DNA from: an uncultured Opitutales bacterium
GTDB lineage: Bacteria; Verrucomicrobiota; Verrucomicrobiia; Opitutales; UBA2995
Length of the DNA: 8,225 nt
Direction: 5' to 3'
Assembly (NCBI GenBank): GCA_937920335.1
Contig: CALGUT010000788.1
Location: 1 to 8,225 of the forward strand
Positions 1 to 6,827 of this stretch are shown in pieces. Numbering within the stretch: the stretch's first letter is position 1; every line of letters begins with the position of its first letter. The translations under genes and the position numbers were made by a program. The notes below the pieces were generated by a model, which was given only the letters and a program-made list of their open reading frames with translations, was not told where the DNA came from and searched no databases.

Positions 1-558
1 ACTACCCAAGCCATAAGAAAGCCAGGAACCTGCTGTTGGACGCCCTGGAAGTTGAGATCCCGACAGCATCATAGTTACGCCGGGACCGTGATTTATAGCC
101 TCCGTATACATCGTTTTTATGAAACACAGCTTGTCTGCAATGGACGCCATATGAGGCACCGTTTCACTAAACCAGGCACCGCTTTCACCGTGCTGCTTAA
201 ATTCGAACGGCGATCCTGCCAGGGGAAAGCTGGCCTGACTCGTAGACATACCTGTCAGCCGCTGGCCCCGACGCACGGAGTCCGGTAACTCCTGGCCATG
301 CTCGCTATTCAGTCGCGGCTTATAGTCGAACAGATCCATCTGAGAGGGCCCACCCGATTGAAACAGATAGATGATGCGCTTCGCCTTCGCAGGAAAGTGC
401 GTTCCCGATAAGGCAGGACCACTGTTAGTCTGTGCCTGAAGGGGATTGATCATACTTCCGAGCGCCAGTCCTCCCAATCCCATTCCTAGTTGATTGAGAA
501 AGGACCGACGGGACATCCCGAATGAACTTTCAAAGCCTGTGCAAAGTGATTGTTTCAT
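1..558 (-). CDS. DUF1501 family protein, Tat-exported, 3' end outside window
   Basis: The first 186 residues of a DUF1501 protein are present; the stop codon lies beyond the window edge. The N-terminus carries a twin-arginine signal: residues 16-21 read SRRSFL, followed by a Gly/Leu-rich hydrophobic stretch (about 25-37), so export in a folded state is expected. Family-typical blocks follow: KRIIYLFQSGGPSQMDLFD at about 60-78, HGESGAWFSE at about 123-132, and the segment from NHGP (156) to GRPTAGSWLSYGLGS at the edge. As I recall, DUF1501 is grouped with the alkaline phosphatase/sulfatase fold, but no reaction is established. The ATG (558-556) overlaps the TGA of the upstream DUF1549/DUF1553 gene as ATGA, which supports this start and translational coupling. 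A second in-frame ATG at residue 15 (516) would still keep the Tat motif. No Shine-Dalgarno sequence is visible. The pair of families is very common in Planctomycetota and Verrucomicrobiota. Family call is firm; function is unknown. Confidence 0.93.
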   Translation of the reverse strand, partial: MKQSLCTGFESSFGMSRRSFLNQLGMGLGGLALGSMINPLQAQTNSGPALSGTHFPAKAKRIIYLFQSGGPSQMDLFDYKPRLNSEHGQELPDSVRRGQRLTGMSTSQASFPLAGSPFEFKQHGESGAWFSETVPHMASIADKLCFIKTMYTEAINHGPGVTMMLSGSQLPGRPTAGSWLSYGLGS

Positions 559-3500
559 CGTTCTATCAAAGATTCGTTGATATTCATAATCGCATTGATC
601 ACTACCGCTGCGGCGGCGTGCTCTCGTGGATTTTCGTAAAGAGAAACGGGTGAATCGCCAACTTCCAGCAACGCGTTGGCTTCCGCCGGATTGGCATCGA
701 ACTCCAAACGCTGCGCCTGATAAAGGTCCAAAAGAATTCTCACTTCTTCGCGGTCCGGCTGTCGACTGGTCAACTGATAAAAAGCCTCTTCGATCACAGC
801 TGTTCGATCACCCTGGTATTTTGCAATCAGTTTTTCACCCATAACCCGGGCGGCTTCTACGAACTGAGGTCCGTTAAGAATAACCAATGACTGGAGCGGC
901 GAGGTGGTTGGTTCGCGCTTCAAACTGCACACATCCCGTTTCGGAGCACCAAATGCCACCATCATAGGGGCTGGAGAATTGCGCTTCCAAAGCGTGTATA
1001 AACTTCGTCGATACAAACCTTCGCCTTCATCCGGATCCATGGGCTTGAATGAAACTGCAACTTCGTACGGTTTAACCGGCGGTCCACCCATTTTTTCGAC
1101 GAGCAATCCACTAACCGCCAAGGCATTGTCACGAATCATTTCCGCCGCTAATCGAGTAGGGTTACTACGGCACAGAGTCAAATTCTCAGGATCCTTATCA
1201 ACACTCGCCTTATCGCCAAAGGTGCTTTGACGGTAGGTTGCAGAGAGTACCATCCTTCGCAACAAATGTCGCAGATCCCAACCATGGTCCACGAAGTCAC
1301 GGGCCAACCAGTCGAGCAACTCTGGATGAGTCGGGTTGCTACCCTGACTACCAAAGTCCTCTGGAGTTCGTACTAAACCCAGCCCGAAAATCATTTGCCA
1401 GTAGCGATTGACAGCTACTCGCGCCGTGAGCGGATGATCGGGGTCAGTTAGCCAACGGGCGAGTCCCAATCGATTGCGCGGTTGATCCTCAGGAAATGGA
1501 GGAAGCGCTGACGGGGTATCCGAAAACACCTCTTCACCACGGGCGTCATAGGCGCCCCGATTAAGGACATAAGACTGACGCGGCTTCGTAGCTTCCCTCA
1601 TTACACTGATATCGGGTAATGCGTCCCAAATTCCGTGTAACTCCGCACGGGCCGTCTGCAGTGCTGACCGCAAGCGCATTGCGGGCAGGTAGGAGGTGGC
1701 AAGAAAGTGGTCATAAAGTTCTTCGGAAGTCGTCCCGTAGATTTCCTCAACTGCAGCACCCAGTAGCGGAGACGTAGGCTTCATCTGATATAACATGCGA
1801 GCTTCAAGCGTTGAAACCTCTCGGTCAAACATCTGAAACTCATCCATCTGTCCTTCTACAAAACCCCGATCCCTGTAGCGTTCACCAAGGACCAGGTGCT
1901 GGCGGACTAAGCCCCCGTTTGGAGTTTGCCAACTCGTGATCTCCTTGGTCAGTTGATCTTTAATCGTCTCTAACTCGAGTCCTCTTCCATTTAGAAATAT
2001 TTTTACACCAGAAGCCCTGCTCGACCCATCGTAAGTAACTACAAGGTGCGACCATTCACCTACCGGGATCGCTTCTTTCGCCTGAACCCGCATGGCATTG
2101 CCAGGCCAAAAGTGAATCCACGATGCCGTAGGTTTTCCGTCCATTAGCATGAATTCATAACCCATACTCGCGGCATCATCTGCGCCACCTCCGCGGCTAA
2201 ACAGACTTTCACGAGGCGCATACTGATTCGGGCGAACCCAAACCGATGCGGAGAATGGATGCTCACGCGGGAAATGCCCCACATTAAACACCTCCATCTT
2301 GTCATCTCCCGTAAACTCTAACGCCTGTCCAAATACACCCGGTACTAGCGTATTAATTTCGGGCGAATTCGCTGGAACATCCGGCGCGCTCGCATTCGCG
2401 AAACTTTCACCTTCGCGCTCATCAAATGAAATCCAAGCAACCCGTCCAGGCCACTCGAGTCTCGGCTTCGTTTCTTGCCATCCTTCAAATGCGTTTTTTG
2501 CTTCCGTTGAAACACTCACTGACGCCAGTTCTTCCGACACGGTATCAATTTGTTCTTTGGCCTCAGCCAAAGCTTTGTCTGCCTCCTCAGTGGTAATGGT
2601 CATCGCTGGTGTGGGCACCGCATGGGAAAAGAAGGCGATAAGACCCGATTCCTCAATATTGGCAAAAAATGAACTCAGTTCGTAATAGTCTTTGGTCGGC
2701 AGTGGATCATATTTGTGGTCGTGACAACGCGCGCACTCCATAGTCAAACCGAGGAAGGCCGAGCCGAAGGTCTGTGTCCGATCTGCCACGTACTCGACGC
2801 GGTACTCTTCAAGAACAATGCCTCCTTCCATTAGGTGCCCATGCAACCGATTAAATGCGGTTGCGAGAATATCGTCTTGGGTAGCATCTGGAAACAAATC
2901 TCCCGCCAACTGCGTAGCAATAAACTGGTCGTAAGGCATGTTCTCCTGAAACGCCCTGATCACCCAGTCACGCCATGGCCAGACCCGCCTTTCGTGGTCG
3001 CGCTGGTAACCATTGGAATCAGAATACCTAGCCACATCGAGCCACTCACTCGTCATCCGCTCCGCATAAGCATCGCTTGCCAACAAACGGTCCACCACCG
3101 CTTCGTACGCCTGTTCTGAATCGTCGGCCAAAAACACTTCGATCTCCTCGATCGACGGAGGCAGACCTGTAAGATCGAAACTAACCCGCCGCAGCCATTT
3201 CTCAGGGGAGGTCTCTTCAGCTGGAACTACTTCGCTAGCAACAAATCCTTGTTCGACAAATCGATCCACATCGTTCCGCGTCCATTCGGATTTAAAAGCT
3301 GGCACTTCCACCGTTTTCGGAAGCGGTTTCAACGACCAGTGCGTATCGTAAGGCGCTCCTTCTTCAATCCAACGATCCAACAGCTTTTTTTCATCGTCCG
3401 TCAGCGATAGATTCGAATCGGGCGGTGGCATCATATCTTCTTCAAAATCATCCCAAATCCGCCAATGGAGATCACTCTCTTCCACATTCCCCGGAACGAT

Positions 3501-3725
3501 ACCGAAGAATCCATCCCCAAGGTCAGCCGTAGCGCGCTCCCGCGTGTCCAAGCGAAACTCCGATTTTTGGTTATCTGCGTCAGGCCCGTGACACTTGAAA
3601 CACCGGTCAGAGAGGATCGGACGAATATCCTTATTGAAGGAAATCTCCGCGGTAGCCTGACCCACGATCAGGATAAACCCACTGATCGCCGATAAAGACC
3701 TAAGAGTACGAAATCTTCTTACCAT
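555..3725 (-). CDS. Secreted DUF1549/DUF1553 protein with cytochrome-c-like and LamG domains
   Basis: A 1056-residue exported protein of the planctomycete-type cytochrome family. It has a Sec signal peptide (1-26, basic start, hydrophobic 11-23, cut likely after ATA). A cytochrome-c-like domain (PSCyt1, about 27-125) follows, with heme motif C42-FK-C45-H46 and a DMMPPPD segment (97-103) that may supply the axial Met. DUF1549 (PSCyt2, about 150-357) contains a second CXXCH, C331-AR-C334-H335, in the family-typical CARCHDHKYDP block. A charged helical linker (379-412) leads to a LamG/concanavalin-like domain (about 425-645). DUF1553 (PSD1, about 710-1050) has blocks such as NRYWQMIFG (773-781) and REPTTSPLQSL (937-947). 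The protein probably binds one or two c-type hemes and, through LamG, a glycan; its reaction is undefined in the family. It lies 57 bp downstream of the AraC gene on the same strand and overlaps the DUF1501 gene by 4 bp. Length and order are normal for LamG-bearing members, and no frameshift is seen. Confidence 0.95.
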   Translation of the reverse strand: MVRRFRTLRSLSAISGFILIVGQATAEISFNKDIRPILSDRCFKCHGPDADNQKSEFRLDTRERATADLGDGFFGIVPGNVEESDLHWRIWDDFEEDMMPPPDSNLSLTDDEKKLLDRWIEEGAPYDTHWSLKPLPKTVEVPAFKSEWTRNDVDRFVEQGFVASEVVPAEETSPEKWLRRVSFDLTGLPPSIEEIEVFLADDSEQAYEAVVDRLLASDAYAERMTSEWLDVARYSDSNGYQRDHERRVWPWRDWVIRAFQENMPYDQFIATQLAGDLFPDATQDDILATAFNRLHGHLMEGGIVLEEYRVEYVADRTQTFGSAFLGLTMECARCHDHKYDPLPTKDYYELSSFFANIEESGLIAFFSHAVPTPAMTITTEEADKALAEAKEQIDTVSEELASVSVSTEAKNAFEGWQETKPRLEWPGRVAWISFDEREGESFANASAPDVPANSPEINTLVPGVFGQALEFTGDDKMEVFNVGHFPREHPFSASVWVRPNQYAPRESLFSRGGGADDAASMGYEFMLMDGKPTASWIHFWPGNAMRVQAKEAIPVGEWSHLVVTYDGSSRASGVKIFLNGRGLELETIKDQLTKEITSWQTPNGGLVRQHLVLGERYRDRGFVEGQMDEFQMFDREVSTLEARMLYQMKPTSPLLGAAVEEIYGTTSEELYDHFLATSYLPAMRLRSALQTARAELHGIWDALPDISVMREATKPRQSYVLNRGAYDARGEEVFSDTPSALPPFPEDQPRNRLGLARWLTDPDHPLTARVAVNRYWQMIFGLGLVRTPEDFGSQGSNPTHPELLDWLARDFVDHGWDLRHLLRRMVLSATYRQSTFGDKASVDKDPENLTLCRSNPTRLAAEMIRDNALAVSGLLVEKMGGPPVKPYEVAVSFKPMDPDEGEGLYRRSLYTLWKRNSPAPMMVAFGAPKRDVCSLKREPTTSPLQSLVILNGPQFVEAARVMGEKLIAKYQGDRTAVIEEAFYQLTSRQPDREEVRILLDLYQAQRLEFDANPAEANALLEVGDSPVSLYENPREHAAAAVVINAIMNINESLIER

Positions 3726-3782
3726 ACCACCATCTTAACTGAATTAGTAGATACAGTCTTGTATGCCTGAACGACATTTTTA
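3726..3782 (-). other. Short gap between regulator gene and DUF1549/DUF1553 gene
   Basis: This 57-bp spacer separates two genes on the same strand. It holds a small perfect inverted repeat, ATACA (3751-3755) and TGTAT (3760-3764) around a 4-nt loop, too short and without a T-run, so it is not a credible terminator. No good -35/-10 pair is evident on the minus strand. The simplest reading is read-through from the AraC gene into the two downstream genes, but a separate promoter bound by the regulator cannot be excluded. Confidence 0.4.
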
Positions 3783-4562
3783 TCACGTTTCGACGCTTCT
3801 ACCGAACCGTCGGCGATAGGCAAGTGGTGTCATTCCGGTGATTTCCCGAAAACGACGCGTAAAGTGGCTCTGATCGAAGAAACCTACCTCCATTCCTATC
3901 TCGGAAATCTCGTGATCCGACTGTATCAACTTTCGCTGAGCAGCCTCTATTCGCAACCGCACTAAGTACTCCGTCGGCGACATCCGAAGTATCTTGCGAA
4001 ACCGCAGATTAAACTGAGTGCTCGAAAGTCCGGCCAGCTCAGCCATCTCTTTCATCGACAGGTTTTCATCGAATCGACCTTCCAATACGGCGACTACAGG
4101 AGCTAAATCCTTGAAATATGCCTGGCGATCTTTCGGTGTCACGACAGGATACATAACACCTGCAAGTCCAATAACCGAGCCGCTTGGATCCCACAACGGT
4201 GTTTTTGTAGACACATACCATTTCGGAGTGCCCTCCACATGCGGAACCAACCAGACCGCATTGGGAATCGTCTTCTTACCCTCCATAACCCGGCGGTCTT
4301 CAGCATGATAGGCCTCAGCAAGAACGGGTGGCTGAAAATCAAGGTCGGTCTTTCCCAATAAGTCCTCTAAAGACTCAAGGCCGAATACATCCCGAAGAAC
4401 AGAAATATTAGCTCCCACATAGCGGTGCTTGGCATCCTTCGCGAAAAAATAGGTATTTGGCAAATATTCAAACAGTTCGAAAAAACTCTTCGCGACCGGC
4501 TTTAGCTCAAAAAGGTCCGTCTGAAATTGAATGAGTGAGTCCTCATGTCTTATTCGTTTCAT
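3783..4562 (-). CDS. PAS-domain AraC family transcriptional regulator
   Basis: A 259-residue cytoplasmic DNA-binding regulator. An N-terminal PAS domain occupies about residues 27-142 (core FELFEYLPNTYFFAKD, then YVGAN, and a WYVSTKTPLWD...GLAGVMYPV beta region). A C-terminal AraC-type double helix-turn-helix covers about 153-253. Its first recognition unit runs through LSMKEMAELAGLSSTQFNLRF. The second carries the family signature ISEIGMEVGFFDQSHFTRRFREITGMTPLAYR. The PAS domain presumably binds an inducer; the ligand is unknown. I chose the ATG at 4562 because it leaves a normal 115-bp divergent promoter gap. The frame stays open to a TTG at 4640 (285 aa), but that adds 26 residues with no domain and would leave only 37 bp to the divergent gene. 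No Shine-Dalgarno sequence precedes either start well. Divergence from the PQQ dehydrogenase gene and position ahead of the DUF1549/DUF1501 genes suggest a local regulator of both arms (inference). Confidence 0.93.
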   Translation of the reverse strand: MKRIRHEDSLIQFQTDLFELKPVAKSFFELFEYLPNTYFFAKDAKHRYVGANISVLRDVFGLESLEDLLGKTDLDFQPPVLAEAYHAEDRRVMEGKKTIPNAVWLVPHVEGTPKWYVSTKTPLWDPSGSVIGLAGVMYPVVTPKDRQAYFKDLAPVVAVLEGRFDENLSMKEMAELAGLSSTQFNLRFRKILRMSPTEYLVRLRIEAAQRKLIQSDHEISEIGMEVGFFDQSHFTRRFREITGMTPLAYRRRFGRSVET

Positions 4563-4599
4563 ATTACGATTTGAAGCATCTCTTCGTAATGACTTCAAA
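4563..4599. repeat. Two interleaved perfect 7-bp inverted repeats (A-B-A'-B')
   Basis: Reading the plus strand, ATTACGA (4563-4569) is followed directly by TTTGAAG (4570-4576), then 7 nt, then TCGTAAT (4584-4590), GA, and CTTCAAA (4593-4599). The first and third words are exact reverse complements, as are the second and fourth. Centre-to-centre distances are 21 and 23 bp, about two DNA turns. The block directly abuts the ATG of the PAS-AraC gene. As DNA it could be a composite operator. In the regulator's mRNA leader it would allow two mutually exclusive hairpins. If the regulator really starts at the TTG at 4640, the block would be coding sequence instead. Confidence 0.65.
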
Positions 4600-4677
4600 G
4601 GAATTGAACCGTTCCGCCTAAGTAGACCCTCTATTTCCAACTTGCAGATTACGGTGCCTCCAAGTTTTAGTTAGTCT
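4563..4677. promoter_or_regulatory. Divergent intergenic control region
   Basis: This gap must contain the promoters for the leftward regulator gene and the rightward PQQ dehydrogenase gene. It holds three copies of ATTACG/CGTAAT (4563-4568, 4585-4590, 4648-4653), two interleaved 7-bp inverted repeats (4563-4599) and a short palindrome GAACcGTTC (4606-4614). For the rightward gene the best promoter I can find is weak: TTGCAG (4642-4647), a 17-nt spacer, then TTTTAG (4665-4670), each matching the sigma-70 consensus at three of six positions. If real, transcription would begin next to the ATG at 4678, giving an almost leaderless mRNA. The third ATTACG copy would lie in that promoter's spacer. 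No convincing leftward promoter could be assigned. An AraC protein normally binds such a region, which is established for the family; binding here is inferred. Confidence 0.6.
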
Positions 4678-6324
4678 ATGCGACGAATACTTGCTTCTTT
4701 CTTTGCAGGCCTGACGGGCCTTCTGCTTTCGAGTTCCCTTTTGGCCCAGGATCCTGGAATAACGGTTCCTCCAGGATTTCAAGCAACCGTCATAGCAGAC
4801 GAGATCGGTCCGGCCAGAGCGCTCGCGATACGCGAAAACGGCGATATCTATGTTTCGCTGCTGAGAGATGTCGATTTGAACTACCTTTGTGCCATGCGGG
4901 ATAGCGATGGCGACGGTATCATGGATATCATAAAATATTTCGGTGAAATCGGAAGCCTCGTTAAGAGCATCCAACTCTACAACGGCTATCTTTACGTAGG
5001 AGCCACTACACAAGTCGTTCGCTATCCCCTCTCAGACGATGAACTACTACCGACCGACACCTTTGAAGTAATCGTAGATGGATTTCCTACCCCACGCAGC
5101 CACCGAAGTAAAAATATTGATTTTGACGATGACGGTAACCTCTACATCAGCGCAGGAGCACCTAGTAATTCGTGCCAGGAAGTTGACCGAACCACCAACT
5201 CTCCCGGTAAGGTTCCCTGCGAAGAATTAGTGTGGGGAGCTGGAGTTTGGAAATTCGACGCCAATCGACCTAATCAGAAGCACTTGAAAGATGGAGAGCT
5301 CATCGCCACTGGAATTCGAAATGCGGTTGCCATTCAATGGGACTCAAAGAAAGGAGAGCTCTACACGGTTTCTAACGGCCGAGACGGACTGAATCAAAAT
5401 TGGGGGCAGTTCTTCAACGAACGAGAGAGCGCTGAAAAGCCAGCTGAAGAATTCCAGATGGTTCGTAAGGGGCAAGACTATGGATGGCCCTACGCCTACT
5501 GGGACCACGAGCGCAAACAACACATGCTCAATCCAGAATACGGGGGTGACGGAACGATACCCGCCGAAGAAGGCCTCTACGATGACCCAATCTACGCTTT
5601 TCCAGGACACTGGGCTCCGGTCGGACTTCAGTTTTATCATGGAGATCAATTCCCTGAAAAATACCGTGACGGTGCCTTTGTGGCATTCCACGGTTCCTGG
5701 AACCGTGCCCCCCTCCCCCAGCAAGGTTACAATGTGGTATTCGTTCCCTTTGACGGCAAATACCCCTCTGGTGAATACGAAGCATTTGCCGAAGGCTTTA
5801 AAGGAACCGAAATGCTTATGACACCTAGCGCTGCGACCTATCGCCCGACCGGCCTGACTGTCGGTCCCGACGGTTCTCTCTATATTTCTGAGGATCGCAC
5901 TGGACGTATCTGGAAGGTTCAATACACCGGAAACATTCAGAAGATCAGTGCAACTGCGACAAAACCTACAGCTAACAAAACCAAGACCCCACAAGAGGTC
6001 GCTTTCAATCCTCGCGGCATGGAACTCTACAACCAATATTGCCTGGCCTGCCACCAACTTGATGGTAGTGGCGTCCCCAACATGCAGCCCTCGCTGCTGG
6101 AATCGACCAAGTTGAAAAACGACCCGGACCATATCATCAGACTCATGCTACAAGGCAGTGACTGGATTGAGAATCGAGAGTATACCAACATTATGACCAC
6201 ATTCGCCTACCTGTCCGATGAGGCGATTGCCGTGGTACTCAACTACAGCAAAGCCCGCTTTGCCCATATGCAACCCGACATAACCACCGAACAAGTCGCT
6301 GCGATGCGAGCTACCCTACCGTAA
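4678..6324 (+). CDS. Secreted PQQ-dependent sugar dehydrogenase-like protein with C-terminal cytochrome c
   Basis: A 548-residue protein with a Sec signal peptide (1-23, cut likely after LLA). A six-bladed beta-propeller of the soluble PQQ glucose/sorbosone dehydrogenase type covers about 29-418. It shows the calcium-loop-like DSDGDGIMD (75-83), SHR at 141-143 (H142 matches the family's catalytic His position), TGIRN (211-215), NGRDGLNQNWG (233-243) and GHWAPVGLQFYHG (310-322). C166 and C181 could form a disulfide. After a Thr/Lys-rich linker (about 420-442) comes a class I cytochrome c with C455-LA-C458-H459 and probable axial M506. By family, it would oxidise a sugar or alcohol outside the cytoplasm and pass electrons from PQQ to its own heme; the substrate is not predictable. 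The ATG at 4678 is the first possible start, because an in-frame TAG sits 6 nt upstream. No Shine-Dalgarno sequence is visible. The gene leads an operon with the cupin 8 bp downstream. A PQQ-independent member of the fold is possible. Confidence 0.92.
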   Translation: MRRILASFFAGLTGLLLSSSLLAQDPGITVPPGFQATVIADEIGPARALAIRENGDIYVSLLRDVDLNYLCAMRDSDGDGIMDIIKYFGEIGSLVKSIQLYNGYLYVGATTQVVRYPLSDDELLPTDTFEVIVDGFPTPRSHRSKNIDFDDDGNLYISAGAPSNSCQEVDRTTNSPGKVPCEELVWGAGVWKFDANRPNQKHLKDGELIATGIRNAVAIQWDSKKGELYTVSNGRDGLNQNWGQFFNERESAEKPAEEFQMVRKGQDYGWPYAYWDHERKQHMLNPEYGGDGTIPAEEGLYDDPIYAFPGHWAPVGLQFYHGDQFPEKYRDGAFVAFHGSWNRAPLPQQGYNVVFVPFDGKYPSGEYEAFAEGFKGTEMLMTPSAATYRPTGLTVGPDGSLYISEDRTGRIWKVQYTGNIQKISATATKPTANKTKTPQEVAFNPRGMELYNQYCLACHQLDGSGVPNMQPSLLESTKLKNDPDHIIRLMLQGSDWIENREYTNIMTTFAYLSDEAIAVVLNYSKARFAHMQPDITTEQVAAMRATLP

Positions 6325-6332
6325 ACGATCCT

Positions 6333-6827
6333 ATGAACTCATCCAAGCAACCACACTCTCCTTTTCAAGTCCCCGACCTTGTCGTTCAGGCGCTTCCCGA
6401 TGACGACCGACTCTGGGTTCCACAAACGGATACCGTTTCCTTTCGCCCCATTCTGTTTAACGTATCGAATGGCTACTGGGTCAATCTACTGAAGGTCACC
6501 CGAGCTGGCATACTCAACAAGCACCTCCACCCCGCGCCCGTTTTTGGCTACGTCATAAAAGGTTCCTGGCGCTATATCGAGCATGACTGGGTTGCCAAGG
6601 AAGGTAGTTATGTCTACGAACCACCTGGCGAAATCCACACCTTGGTCGTCGACGAGGATGTTGAGGAGATGATCACACTCTTCCACGTAAACGGCACTCT
6701 TCTCTACATGGATGACGATGGAAACACGGTTGGCTACGATGACGTGCATACCAAGATTGAACTCGCCAAAAACCACTTTGAGAAGGTCGGTCTTGGCGCC
6801 GATTATGTTGAGCAGTTTATCCGTTAG
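6333..6827 (+). CDS. Cupin protein, 2,4'-dihydroxyacetophenone dioxygenase-like
   Basis: A 164-residue single-domain cupin without a signal peptide, so cytoplasmic, unlike its exported neighbours. Motif 1 contains H64-L-H66 but lacks the usual cupin glutamate a few residues later (the stretch reads PAPVFGYVIKG). Motif 2 is textbook: G91, P97, G99 and H102. A three-histidine metal site (H64, H66, H102) is therefore predicted. From memory, 2,4'-dihydroxyacetophenone dioxygenase, a non-heme iron C-C cleaving enzyme, uses three histidines with the same spacing, and the overall sequence resembles that family (ChrR-like cupin group). A substrate in this organism cannot be named; a hydroxyketone or oxidised sugar product of the upstream dehydrogenase is a guess. 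The start lies 8 bp after the dehydrogenase stop, so co-transcription is very likely. No Shine-Dalgarno sequence is visible, and coupling to the upstream gene's termination is plausible. Confidence 0.88.
   Translation: MNSSKQPHSPFQVPDLVVQALPDDDRLWVPQTDTVSFRPILFNVSNGYWVNLLKVTRAGILNKHLHPAPVFGYVIKGSWRYIEHDWVAKEGSYVYEPPGEIHTLVVDEDVEEMITLFHVNGTLLYMDDDGNTVGYDDVHTKIELAKNHFEKVGLGADYVEQFIR

Noticed and set aside
3751..3764. ATACA-gtct-TGTAT hairpin as a terminator after the regulator gene
   Set aside because: The stem is only 5 bp and A/T-rich with no T-run on the minus strand.
4563..4599. Classical H-type RNA pseudoknot
   Set aside because: The pairing order fits, but the crossing loops would be 0 and 2 nt against 7-bp stems, which is sterically unlikely; alternative hairpins or DNA binding sites are better readings.
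4606..4614. Short palindrome GAACcGTTC in the divergent gap
   Set aside because: Four-base arms are too short to call a site without a second copy or conservation data.
4563..4640. N-terminal extension of the AraC regulator to the TTG at 4640
   Set aside because: The extra 26 residues match no domain, TTG is a weak start, and a 37-bp divergent gap would be too small for two promoters. The inverted repeats here also look regulatory. It cannot be fully excluded.
4657..4661. GGAGG on the minus strand as a ribosome binding site for the TTG start
   Set aside because: It lies about 16 nt from the TTG, too far for normal initiation, and no other start codon lies at a suitable distance.
4618..5013. 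131-codon minus-strand open frame across the divergent gap and dehydrogenase start
   Set aside because: It overlaps the well-supported signal peptide and propeller coding region and has no recognisable sequence.
5344..6132. 262-codon open frame antisense to the PQQ dehydrogenase gene
   Set aside because: It is a shadow of a clearly conserved gene on the other strand and its translation has no recognisable domain.
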